DNA from: Thiobacillaceae bacterium
GTDB taxonomy: Bacteria; Pseudomonadota; Gammaproteobacteria; Burkholderiales; Thiobacillaceae
NCBI GenBank assembly: GCA_012274165.1
Contig: JAAPAA010000250.1
Coordinates: 1 to 9,259, forward strand
Direction of reading: 5' to 3'
DNA length: 9,259 bases
Under the pieces are notes generated by a model, which did not search any database, was not told where the DNA came from, and saw only the letters and a program-made list of their open reading frames with translations. The stretch's first letter is position 1, and each line of letters opens with the position of its first letter. The position numbers were made by a program, and so were the translations under genes. Shown piece by piece: positions 1-6,452 of this stretch.

Positions 1-1
1 G

Positions 2-2329
2 AGCGAACAGGGTGCGAGCTTTCTCGGTGCAGACTTGCTGGTCAGCAGCCCGCGCCCGATCGCGCACTGGCCGCTGCATACCCTCACCACCAGCAACGCC
101 ATTGATTTCACCAGCATGCTCGCCAGGGGCGATGCCTTCCAGCTCGCCAGCCTGCGCGCGGTTGACGCCGCCTACCCGCTGCGCGGAAGCGTGCGCATCG
201 CGGCGCGCCCGTTTGAACCCGGCACGCCGCGCCCGGCGCAACCACCGCCCGGTGCGATTTATGTCGACCCGTCGCTGCTGCCCCTGCTGAATGCGCAGGT
301 CGGCGACCGCGTGCAAATCGGCGAAACGCACTTCACCATCGCCGGCGTGGTGACCGAAGAACCCGGCCAGCTCGGCGGCGTGTTCGGCCTCGCCCCGCGC
401 GTATTCATGCGTGCCGACGCCGTTGCACAAACCCATGTGTTGCAACCCGGCAGCCGCGTCAGCTACCTCTACCAGTTTGCCGGTGATGCCAAGCCGCTGG
501 CTGCGTTCAGCGCCGCGCTCAAGCCCGCCCTCGACAGCACCCAGCGCCTCATCGGCTCGCGCGAAGGCGTCGAAACGCTGCGCGGCGCATTCGTCAACGC
601 CGACCGCTACATCCAGCTCACCGCGCTGATCAGCCTGCTGCTGTCGGTGGCCGCCATCGCCATCGCCGCGCATCGTCACGCGCTGCGCCATTACGACCAG
701 GCCGCCCTGCTGCGCTGCCTGGGTGCCACCACGGCACAACTGCGCACGCTGTATGCCGTCCAGTTGCTGACGCTGGGGCTGCTCGGCAGCCTGCTCGGCG
801 TGGCGATCGGCGCCGCAATGCAACACGCGCTGGCACTGATGATCCTGCCCGACGCCGTCACCCGCCTCCCTGCTCTCGGTGTGGCTCCAATTGGCGTTGC
901 CATGCTCAGCGGCCTGCTGGCGCTGGCGGGCGCCAGCCTGCCCGCGCTGATGCGCCTGATCCGCGTGTCGCCGTTGCGGGTGTTGCGGCGCGAGTTGCCG
1001 CCACTGCCGCTGGCCGCCTGGATCAGCATGGGGATCAGCGGCACGATGCTGTTGGCGCTCGTCGCGTGGTATGCGGGCGACGCCAAACTGGTCGGCATTT
1101 TCGTCGGCGCACTGGTGGGTTTGATCGGCGTGCTCAGCCTGCTCGCCCGGCTGGCGCTGCTGGGTGGACGAGTAGTGCAAAAAATGAGCCACGGCCCGCT
1201 TCGCTTTGGCCTGGCGCAACTGCTGCGCCACCGCTTCGACAGCACCGTGCAGCTCGGCGCATTCACCCTTGCGCTGTTCCTGGTCGCTTTGCTGGCGCTG
1301 GTGCGCAGCGACCTCATCGCCAGCTGGCGCGCCCAGCTGCCGCCGGATGCGCCCAATTATTTTCTGGTGAATATCGCGCCCCAGCAGCAAACAGCCGTCG
1401 CCGATTTTCTGGCGCAGCACCAGCTCCAGGCATCCAGACTGTATCCCATGGTGCGGGGTCGCCTGGTCAGCAAAAATGGCGCGCCCATCGCCGCCACCCT
1501 GCCTGCAGACGCGCGCGACAACGCCTCCCTGCGGCGCGAACTCAACCTCACCTGGACCGCCACCCTGCCCGCCAACAACACCGTGCTCGCCGGGCGCTGG
1601 CATGGAAACCAGCGTACCGCTCAAATCTCGGTTGAGTCCGGCATGGCCGAACAGCTCCATCTGGCCATCGGCGACACGCTCGGCTTCCAGATCGGCGACC
1701 AGACACTGAGCGCGCGCATCAGCAGTATCCGCAGCGTGAAGTGGGACTCGATGCAGCCCAACTTCTTCGTCATCTTCGCCCCCGGCCAGCTCGACGCCCT
1801 GCCCGCCAGTTCCATCGCCAGCGTTCACGTGCCGCCGGGGAAAACCAGCGTATTGCCCGGCTTCGTCAAAACCTTTCCCGGCATCACCGTGCTCGCGCTC
1901 GACAAACTCATCGCCAACATCGAAGCCGTGTTTGCGCAGATCATCGGTGCGATTCAACTGCTGCTCGGATTTTTGCTCGCCGCCGGCATGGCCGTCGTCA
2001 TCGCCACGCTCTTGGCCAGCCTCGACGCACGTCAGCAGGAAGCCGTCCTGCTGCGCACGCTGGGCGCCCAGCGCGCCTATCTGGCCAAGGCACTGTGGAG
2101 CGAGTTTCTTGCCCTCGGATGTCTGGCCGGGCTGCTCGCCAGCGCCTGCGCCGAAATCGCCATGGCTTTGATCGCCCACCGCCTTTTCGACCTGCCGCTG
2201 CGCCTGCACCCCTGGCTGTGGCTCGTGCTACCCACGGCCGGTGCGCTGCTGGTTGGCACAAGCGGCTGGCTCACCACGCGCCACATCACGCGGGTGCCGC
2301 CGATGCAGTCGATCCGCGAACTGGGTTGA
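2..2329 (+). CDS. FtsX-family ABC transporter permease (YbbP-like), 5' partial
   Basis: Inner-membrane permease of a MacB/FtsX-type ABC transporter, closest in layout to YbbP. These proteins work with a separate YbbA-like ATPase, and the substrate is not certain. The reading frame is open to the left edge, and the first visible residues include GADLLVSSPRPI, typical of the periplasmic segment just after the first transmembrane helix, so the true start lies outside the window. Numbered from the ATG at 35, a soluble domain spans about 1-190. Membrane helices follow at roughly 195-212, 241-268, 283-305, 327-346, 352-376 and 406-423. A second soluble domain follows, then C-terminal helices from about 636. 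The FtsX-domain signature occurs twice: YDQAALLRCLGA (220-231) and RQQEAVLLRTLGA (about 666-678), each after a membrane helix. The C-terminus VPPMQSIREL is typical of the family. Family identification is firm; partner ATPase and cargo are not visible. Confidence 0.9.
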   Translation, partial: SEQGASFLGADLLVSSPRPIAHWPLHTLTTSNAIDFTSMLARGDAFQLASLRAVDAAYPLRGSVRIAARPFEPGTPRPAQPPPGAIYVDPSLLPLLNAQVGDRVQIGETHFTIAGVVTEEPGQLGGVFGLAPRVFMRADAVAQTHVLQPGSRVSYLYQFAGDAKPLAAFSAALKPALDSTQRLIGSREGVETLRGAFVNADRYIQLTALISLLLSVAAIAIAAHRHALRHYDQAALLRCLGATTAQLRTLYAVQLLTLGLLGSLLGVAIGAAMQHALALMILPDAVTRLPALGVAPIGVAMLSGLLALAGASLPALMRLIRVSPLRVLRRELPPLPLAAWISMGISGTMLLALVAWYAGDAKLVGIFVGALVGLIGVLSLLARLALLGGRVVQKMSHGPLRFGLAQLLRHRFDSTVQLGAFTLALFLVALLALVRSDLIASWRAQLPPDAPNYFLVNIAPQQQTAVADFLAQHQLQASRLYPMVRGRLVSKNGAPIAATLPADARDNASLRRELNLTWTATLPANNTVLAGRWHGNQRTAQISVESGMAEQLHLAIGDTLGFQIGDQTLSARISSIRSVKWDSMQPNFFVIFAPGQLDALPASSIASVHVPPGKTSVLPGFVKTFPGITVLALDKLIANIEAVFAQIIGAIQLLLGFLLAAGMAVVIATLLASLDARQQEAVLLRTLGAQRAYLAKALWSEFLALGCLAGLLASACAEIAMALIAHRLFDLPLRLHPWLWLVLPTAGALLVGTSGWLTTRHITRVPPMQSIRELG

Positions 2330-2440
2330 AGCAAATCTGGCATGTGACTCGGTAAGCAACTAGCATGCAAGTGACGGGCCAAATTCGGCGAATGCAAGGC
2401 AAACTTCCTCACTTTTCAACCTTCACAAGGAGTCATTGGA
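2330..2440. other. intergenic gap before the glycine-zipper gene
   Basis: This gap of 111 bases separates the permease from the downstream gene on the same strand. I see no strong hairpin with a T tract and no convincing -35/-10 pair. It is noticeably more AT-rich near its right end, which is compatible with a promoter, and it ends in a good ribosome binding site. Confidence 0.4.
2427..2432 (+). promoter_or_regulatory. ribosome binding site for the glycine-zipper protein gene
   Basis: AAGGAG lies eight bases before the ATG at 2441. This fixes that start over the overlapping longer frame that begins at 2365. Confidence 0.85.
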
Positions 2441-2905
2441 ATGAAACAGAAAATCCTATGGATGCTGGCGTCGACGATGGCGCTGATCGCCGAGGCGAGC
2501 GCGCAACAATATGTCTACCCCGCCAAGGGACAGAGCCCGGAACAGCAGAAGAGCGACGAAGCGGCCTGCTATTCCTGGGCAGTCCAGCAAAGCGGCTTCG
2601 ATCCTGCCAAGCCGCCGACAGCAACTGCTGCGCCCAAGCCGGCAACAACCGCAACGGGTACCGCTCCCGGCGCCGGCGTGCGTGGCGCGGCTCGTGGTGC
2701 CGTTGTCGGTGAAGTCGTTGGCGGCGATGCGGGCACTGGCGCAGCGGTGGGGGCGGTTGCCGCACGCGGGCAAAGCCGCCGGCAAAATGCGGCCGCCGGT
2801 CAGCAGGCCGCCGCGCAGCAACAATCCGCCACGCAACAGCAGCAGGCGGCGTTCGGAAAGGCGCGCGGTGCTTGTCTGGAAGGCCGCGGTTACACCGTCA
2901 AGTAA
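2441..2905 (+). CDS. secreted glycine-zipper, Gln/Ala-rich small protein
   Basis: A 154-residue exported protein of unknown function. Residues 1-21 form a signal peptide (positive KQK, hydrophobic core, ASA cleavage site before QQ), so the mature protein is probably periplasmic or outer-membrane associated. A conserved-looking segment follows (SPEQQKSDEAACYSWA, 32-47), then a Pro/Ala/Thr linker (55-77). Next comes a glycine zipper with Gly at 82, 86, 90 and 94, and again at 100 and 104. Residues 111-139 are very rich in Gln and Ala, and the tail is ACLEGRGYTVK. Two cysteines (43 and 145) could pair in the periplasm. Proteins with this layout are usually annotated as YMGG-like or glycine-zipper family, where the GxxxG stretch packs helices in or on membranes. 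The start is supported by AAGGAG eight bases upstream. It looks monocistronic, with trhO convergent on the other side. Confidence 0.85.
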   Translation: MKQKILWMLASTMALIAEASAQQYVYPAKGQSPEQQKSDEAACYSWAVQQSGFDPAKPPTATAAPKPATTATGTAPGAGVRGAARGAVVGEVVGGDAGTGAAVGAVAARGQSRRQNAAAGQQAAAQQQSATQQQQAAFGKARGACLEGRGYTVK

Positions 2906-2922
2906 AGTGTGAGAAGCCAAAC

Positions 2923-2955
2923 CGGGGGCAACGCCAATTCAAGCGGCGTCCCCCG
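2923..2955. terminator. inverted repeat between convergent genes, possible bidirectional terminator
   Basis: CGGGGG (2923-2928) and ACGCC (2931-2935) pair with GGCGT (2945-2949) and CCCCCG (2950-2955). This gives an 11-pair GC-rich stem with a two-base bulge (CA) and a nine-base loop. It sits between the stop codons of the glycine-zipper gene (2905) and trhO (2976), where a shared terminator is expected. No T tract follows on either strand, so it is not a classical intrinsic terminator. It may block 3' exonucleases or help termination. Confidence 0.5.
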
Positions 2956-2975
2956 TGAAACCGGCTGAACGGCTC

Positions 2976-3722
2976 TCACCGATGCACGCGCCCTGCCGCT
3001 GGCTGCAAATCCGCACTCACCGCCTCGCGCTCATCGAACACGAAACAGTCGCCGTGATAATGCGCGCCACCCACTTCTTCAAAGTACTTGAGGATGCCGC
3101 CTTCGAGCTGGTACACATGATCGATGCCGATGGCCTTCATGTGAATGGCGGCTTTTTCGCAGCGGATGCCGCCGGTGCAGAATGAGACGACGGTTTTGCC
3201 GGCATAGTCATCGCGGTGCGCAGCGAGTTGCGGTGGAAATTCGCTGAAAACGCCGATGTGATAATCGACCGCGTCATCGAAGCTGCCGGCGGCGACTTCG
3301 TAGTCGTTGCGGGTGTCGAGCATCACCAGCGGGCGACCTGCGTCGTCGCAGCCATGGTCCAGCCATTGCTTCAGCGTAGCTGCGTCCACCGAAGGCGCCC
3401 GCCCTGCTTCGGGCCGGATCACCGGCATTTTCATGGTGATGATTTCCTGCTTCAGCCGCACCCGCATCCGGTGGAACGGCGGCTCGGCGGAGAGGCTTTC
3501 CTTTGGCGCCAGATCGGCAAAGCGCGGGTCGGCGCGCAGATGGGCGACGATGGCGTCGATGGCTACACGCGAGCCGGCCAGGAAAACGTTGATGCCCTCA
3601 GGCGCGAGCAGGATGGTGCCCTTGAGGCCGAGCGCCAGACAGCGCGCGGTGAGGTCGGCGCGCAAGGCCTCGCGGTCGGTCAGCGTGACGAATTTGTAGC
3701 AGGAAATATTGACGACGGACAC
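2976..3722 (-). CDS. trhO: TrhO-type tRNA uridine(34) hydroxylase, rhodanese family
   Basis: A 248-residue cytoplasmic protein of the UPF0176/YceA family. Family members carry out oxygen-dependent hydroxylation of wobble uridine U34 to 5-hydroxyuridine, a step toward cmo5U or mo5U in tRNA. The N-terminal acylphosphatase-like domain (about 1-95) carries SCYKFV, GLKGTILLAPEGIN and the PPFHRMRVRLKQEI segment. The rhodanese domain (about 110-220) contains LDTRNDYEVAAGSF (135-148) and the active-site loop FCTGGIRCEKA with Cys182 and Cys188. The end contains CFVFDEREAV. The protein is about 100 residues shorter than E. coli YceA, so it is a short form lacking much of the C-terminal extension. The start is a GTG at 3722 with GAAAGGG about seven bases upstream. 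It is divergent from the methyltransferase gene and convergent with the glycine-zipper gene. Confidence 0.92.
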   Translation of the reverse strand: MSVVNISCYKFVTLTDREALRADLTARCLALGLKGTILLAPEGINVFLAGSRVAIDAIVAHLRADPRFADLAPKESLSAEPPFHRMRVRLKQEIITMKMPVIRPEAGRAPSVDAATLKQWLDHGCDDAGRPLVMLDTRNDYEVAAGSFDDAVDYHIGVFSEFPPQLAAHRDDYAGKTVVSFCTGGIRCEKAAIHMKAIGIDHVYQLEGGILKYFEEVGGAHYHGDCFVFDEREAVSADLQPAAGRVHR

Positions 3723-3924
3723 GATGCAACCCTTTCAGCAAGGCGGCATTATCCCGGAAATGACACGTCCAGGATCAATACGGAACAGTTCAGTCTTGCC
3801 GGAGGGTTTGATACCCTTGGCCTTCCCACCGCTTGATCCCAGCCATGAAGAAACCAGTGCGAACGCGGAAACACACTCCATTCACCCCGACCAGACGCGA
3901 TACCCCGCACCCGGTCAGCGCGCC
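3723..3924. other. divergent intergenic region trhO / methyltransferase
   Basis: These 202 bases lie between the divergent starts of trhO (3722) and the methyltransferase gene (3925). They contain the candidate trhO promoter and a tiny open frame at 3845-3928 that overlaps the methyltransferase ATG. The methyltransferase frame stays open back to 3709, but its translation here has no recognisable domain and would overlap the trhO start, so I treat it as noncoding. I found no convincing plus-strand promoter. Confidence 0.5.
3748..3778 (-). promoter_or_regulatory. possible promoter for trhO
   Basis: On the minus strand, TTGATC (3773-3778) and GATAAT (3748-3753) lie 19 bases apart. The -10 box is good, the -35 partial and the spacing longer than ideal. 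Transcription would begin about 20 to 25 bases before the GTG of trhO, leaving just enough room for its ribosome binding site. Confidence 0.4.
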
Positions 3925-4815
3925 ATGAAGCGCGCCAACCACGCTGCCACGCCTGCGCCAAAGGTGGGTTTTACCGACCCGCTGGCCGATGTGTTGCACC
4001 CTGGACAGTCGATTGAGCTGCTGAAGGAACTGCACATCCTGACGCGCGACGGCAAGCTCAACCAGGACAGCCGCCGCAAGCTGAAGCAGGTCACCCACCT
4101 GTGCCACTTCATCGAGCCGCTGCTCGACGAGGTGCTGGCCCGGCAAGATACGCTAAGCTTGGCCGACCACGGTGCGGGCAAGTCGTACCTCGGTTTCATT
4201 CTGTATGACCTGTTTCTGAAAGATCGCCCCGGCAGCCACATTTACGGCATTGAAACGCGCGACGAACTGGTGGAAAAATCGCGTGCGCTGGCGGCACGGC
4301 TCAGCTTTCCGCGCATGTCCTTCCTCAGCACCACGGTGGCCGAATCGACGCAATCCGAACAGCTGCCGCCCTGCATCGACATCGTCACGGCGCTGCACGC
4401 CTGCAACACGGCGACCGACGACGCGATCCAGTTTGCGCTGGCCAAACAGGCACGTCACATTGTGCTGGTGCCGTGCTGCCAGGCGGAGGTCGCCAGCGTG
4501 CTGCGCAAACACAAGAACGAGTCGTTCGGAAAAACCCCGCTATCGGAGATATGGCGCCATCCGATCCACACCCGCGAATTCGGCAGCCAGCTCACCAACG
4601 TGCTGCGCTGCCTGCAACTGGAAGCGCACGGCTACCAGGTTACGGTCACCGAGCTGGTCGGCTGGGAACATTCGATGAAAAACGAGCTGATCGTCGCCAG
4701 CCAAACCGGCACGCCGCGCAAGAACGCAAACGAGCGCCTGCGACAGATTTTGCAGGAACTCAATTTGCAGGAACTGGAAGGACGCTTTCTCGCGCCGGTG
4801 CCGCGTCTGGTGTGA
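3925..4815 (+). CDS. SAM-dependent methyltransferase, Methyltransf_32/GSTCD-like
   Basis: A cytoplasmic class I methyltransferase of 296 residues from the ATG chosen here; substrate unknown. Numbered from that ATG, a helical N-terminal region (about 15-75) precedes the SAM-binding motif I, LADHGAGKSYLGF (79-91). Further motifs are YGIETR (107-112), ALHACNTATDDA (156-167) and LVPCCQ (181-186). The pattern DxGAGK, then LHAC, then PCC is that of the Methyltransf_32 domain found in GSTCD-like and related bacterial proteins, where RNA or protein substrates have been suggested. The start is uncertain. No good ribosome binding site precedes 3925, and the frame is open to ATG codons at 3760, 3724 and 3709. 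The added residues are low-complexity and the longest forms would overlap trhO, so 3925 is preferred. The stop is one base from that of convergent yaeQ. Confidence 0.8.
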   Translation: MKRANHAATPAPKVGFTDPLADVLHPGQSIELLKELHILTRDGKLNQDSRRKLKQVTHLCHFIEPLLDEVLARQDTLSLADHGAGKSYLGFILYDLFLKDRPGSHIYGIETRDELVEKSRALAARLSFPRMSFLSTTVAESTQSEQLPPCIDIVTALHACNTATDDAIQFALAKQARHIVLVPCCQAEVASVLRKHKNESFGKTPLSEIWRHPIHTREFGSQLTNVLRCLQLEAHGYQVTVTELVGWEHSMKNELIVASQTGTPRKNANERLRQILQELNLQELEGRFLAPVPRLV

Positions 4816-4816
4816 C

Positions 4817-5359
4817 TTAACGCGGGGACTGCAGGCGCGTCAGCGTTACCGGCACGCTCTCGGTTTCACTGTTGAGCCAGATTTCGCCGTCCTGCACCAT
4901 GCATTGCAGGCGCATGCTGCGCGCAGCCAAAGCGGCCAGCGCCTGGCTGGTGGCGGCCGGCAATTGCAGCACGGTCAGATTGGTGAAGCGCGTGAGCTTG
5001 CTGGCGATCAGCTTCCACCACACTTCGCAGCCGGTGCCGTAACACAGCACCACCACCTGATCGGCGCGGCTGCAGGCGCGGCGGATGCGTGCGTCGTCGG
5101 GCTGTCCCAGGTCAATCCACAGGGTGATCTCACCCACCAGATTCTTCACCCACACTTCCGGCTCGTCGACGTCGAATAAACCCTTGGTGAAGGCGATGCC
5201 CTCTGCGGCGTACAGCGCATAGGCCAGCACGCGCGCCATCATGCGCTCGTCGGTTTCGGAGGGGTGGCGGGCGATGGTCAGCGGATAGTCGCCGTAGACA
5301 TGCCGATCCATGTCGGCAATCTGCAGGTCTGCTTTGTAGATGGTGGCTTTGAGCGCCAT
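4817..5359 (-). CDS. yaeQ: YaeQ family protein
   Basis: A 180-residue protein, essentially the same length as E. coli YaeQ (about 181). It matches the family along its whole length: MALKATIYKADLQIADMDRH at the start, RHPSETDERMMARVLAYAL (31-49), then FTKGLFDVDEPEVW (57-70), WIDLGQPD (81-88) and VVLCYG (103-108). YaeQ has a compact fold related to PD-(D/E)XK nucleases. Its biochemical role is not established, though E. coli YaeQ was first linked to suppression of the RfaH-dependent hemolysin phenotype. The ATG at 5359 has only a weak GTGA/GAGTGA element upstream. It is convergent with the methyltransferase gene with a single base between stops, so the two 3' ends must overlap in RNA. It lies downstream of the csp terminator and so probably uses its own promoter in 5360-5440. 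Confidence 0.93.
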   Translation of the reverse strand: MALKATIYKADLQIADMDRHVYGDYPLTIARHPSETDERMMARVLAYALYAAEGIAFTKGLFDVDEPEVWVKNLVGEITLWIDLGQPDDARIRRACSRADQVVVLCYGTGCEVWWKLIASKLTRFTNLTVLQLPAATSQALAALAARSMRLQCMVQDGEIWLNSETESVPVTLTRLQSPR

Positions 5360-5405
5360 GACGGTTCACTCACGAAAAAGGCGATGGATTGTATTGCGCG
5401 GGCAT

Positions 5406-5440
5406 ACCCAAAGGGCACACGTACCCAGAAGGCACACGTA
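5406..5440. repeat. tandem direct repeat, two 18-base copies with 17-base period
   Basis: ACCCAAAGGGCACACGTA (5406-5423) is followed by ACCCAGAAGGCACACGTA (5423-5440), sharing one base, with 16 of 18 positions identical. A possible decayed third copy (GGGCATACCCA) touches the left end. The repeat lies between the yaeQ start and the csp terminator, 47 or more bases upstream of the yaeQ ATG. It could be a regulator site for yaeQ or a simple local duplication. Confidence 0.7.
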
Positions 5441-5467
5441 AAAAAACCCCGGCGAGCCGGGGTTTTT
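5440..5467 (-). terminator. intrinsic terminator of the cold shock gene
   Basis: Read on the minus strand, an A run precedes CCCCGG (5457-5462), a four-base loop, CCGGGG (5447-5452), then a run of seven T (5440-5446). This is a textbook Rho-independent terminator 19 bases after the csp stop codon. The flanking A/T runs make it nearly symmetrical, so it could also stop plus-strand transcription. Confidence 0.93.
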
Positions 5468-5485
5468 CACATCAGGTCGGAAGAA

Positions 5486-5692
5486 TTACGACACAACCTG
5501 GATGTTCGATGCTTGCTTGCCCTTGGGGCCAGTCGTCACTTCGAAGCTGACTTTCTGGTTTTCCTGCAGGGATTTGAAGCCGTTGGAGTTGATTGCAGAG
5601 AAGTGTGCAAAAAGATCTTCACCGCCGTTGTCCGGGGTAATAAAGCCAAAACCTTTTGCATCGTTGAACCACTTAACAGTACCCGTTTCCAT
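5486..5692 (-). CDS. CspA-family cold shock protein
   Basis: A 68-residue single cold shock domain protein, the usual length for the family. It is a five-stranded OB-fold that binds single-stranded RNA and DNA without strong sequence preference and melts mRNA structure. Both nucleic-acid motifs are intact: RNP1 KGFGFI (13-18) and RNP2 DLFAHF (26-31), along with VKWFN (6-10) and QKVSFEVTTGPKG (46-58). The start ATG has AGGAAA close upstream. The gene is an isolated unit, with its own promoter at 5808-5835, a leader of about 110 bases and a strong terminator at 5440-5467. The sequence alone does not tell whether it is cold-induced or constitutive. Codons are cleaner and less GC-extreme than in the neighbours, fitting high expression. 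Confidence 0.96.
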   Translation of the reverse strand: METGTVKWFNDAKGFGFITPDNGGEDLFAHFSAINSNGFKSLQENQKVSFEVTTGPKGKQASNIQVVS

Positions 5693-5801
5693 CTTGTTTC
5701 CTATCTATCTAAAAAAAATTGAGCGACATGCTCTATCGATCGAATTTCAAGGAAAACGCTTACCAGAGGTACCGCAATTTAAAGCTTGAATCCAATTGAT
5801 G
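5693..5801 (-). promoter_or_regulatory. long 5' leader of the cold shock gene
   Basis: From the predicted start near 5801 to the ATG is about 109 bases, AT-rich compared with the rest of the window. It contains a run of eight T (5711-5718 on the minus strand), the small inverted repeat GAGC/GCTC around 5721-5733 and the palindrome ATCGAT. A long structured leader is typical of cspA-type genes, where it controls translation with temperature. I could not find a clear cold-box match. Confidence 0.5.
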
Positions 5802-5807
5802 GCCGTA

Positions 5808-5835
5808 TAAATATCACAAAAAACCAAGATGTCAA
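5808..5835 (-). promoter_or_regulatory. sigma-70 promoter of the cold shock gene
   Basis: On the minus strand a perfect -35 box TTGACA (5830-5835) is followed after 16 bases by TATTTA (5808-5813), placing the transcript start near 5801. The spacer holds a T-rich stretch. The -35 box overlaps the TGA stop codon (5832-5834) of the upstream protease gene. Confidence 0.7.
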
Positions 5836-6368
5836 AACTCTTTTTTGTCATCCATCGGTCGCAGCACCAGCGTATCGCCGCGCTGAGTGAATTCCAGCTG
5901 TTTCAAAACACTCATGCCCAGCAAAATCTGGTCGTCCGTCATGCCCGGATTGAGGCTGGCGCGCACGCCACTCAGCGTGAACGGACCGAACGCCAATACG
6001 CCGATTTGCGTGGCACGCGTATCCACGGTTCCGTTGGCAGTAACCGACTGCTGGTATGCGCCCGCCTCCAGCCCAAGCTCATTGGCCAGATGCGCGGGCA
6101 CGGACACCAGCGTTGCACCCGTATCGAGCAGAAAAGTGACGGGCCGCCCGTTGATTTCGCCGGGAAACACATAATGACCGCTGCGGCCGCGCTGCAGCAC
6201 CAGTTCTGCGCCCGGCGCGATCTGCAGCTGACGGTTGGGGTCGTTGCGCGCCTGCAGGCTGCTGTCGAAAAACAGGTACAGCACGCCCAGCAGCGACAGG
6301 CTGGCCAACCACGCCATGCCGCGCCCCATTGAGCGATGCGGATTGGAAGGGGGATCGGAAGCGGGCAT
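5832..6368 (-). CDS. membrane-anchored retropepsin-like aspartic protease (TIGR02281 type)
   Basis: A 178-residue protein from the ATG at 6368. A single membrane helix (about residues 17-35, AWLASLSLLGVLYLFF) anchors it, with the C-terminal catalytic domain probably in the periplasm. The domain carries FLLDTGATLVSVP with catalytic Asp82 in the DTGA motif, then VTANGTVDTRA (flap-like segment) and the second signature QILLGMSVLKQLEF (147-160). This is the layout of the TIGR02281 clan AA aspartic protease family. There is only one catalytic Asp per chain, so activity would need a homodimer, as in retroviral proteases. An upstream in-frame TTG at 6383 would add five residues. Neither start has a clear ribosome binding site, and ATG is preferred. 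It is co-directional with the deacylase gene 84 bases upstream. Substrate unknown. Confidence 0.85.
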   Translation of the reverse strand: MPASDPPSNPHRSMGRGMAWLASLSLLGVLYLFFDSSLQARNDPNRQLQIAPGAELVLQRGRSGHYVFPGEINGRPVTFLLDTGATLVSVPAHLANELGLEAGAYQQSVTANGTVDTRATQIGVLAFGPFTLSGVRASLNPGMTDDQILLGMSVLKQLEFTQRGDTLVLRPMDDKKEF

Positions 6369-6452
6369 GACGTGCAGGAACAAAAACGCGACACGCTAGC
6401 TTATTCGATTTCTCCGTTCCTCACCGAACACAGTGACGCAATGACTTGCCAC

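Noticed and set aside
691..1356. Long minus-strand open frame (221 codons) inside the permease gene
   Set aside because: It is antisense to a well-supported FtsX-family gene, has Ser/Arg-rich composition typical of a GC-rich shadow frame, and shows no domain or ribosome binding site.
2365..2712. Plus-strand open frame overlapping the glycine-zipper gene in another frame
   Set aside because: The AAGGAG at 2427-2432 and the signal peptide support the 2441 frame instead.
3216..3836. Plus-strand open frame (206 codons) opposite trhO
   Set aside because: It covers the antisense of the catalytic rhodanese domain and has no recognisable domain, so it is a shadow.
3709..3924. N-terminal extension of the methyltransferase frame to ATG 3709
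   Set aside because: The extension would overlap the trhO start, has no ribosome binding site and encodes sequence without domain character. The first family-like residues appear after 3925.
5406..5440. Tandem repeat considered as a CRISPR remnant
   Set aside because: There are only two units, no spacers between them and no cas genes nearby.
6369..6383. TTG start at 6383 for the aspartic protease gene
   Set aside because: It adds only five residues, has no ribosome binding site and is a rarer start codon than the ATG at 6368.
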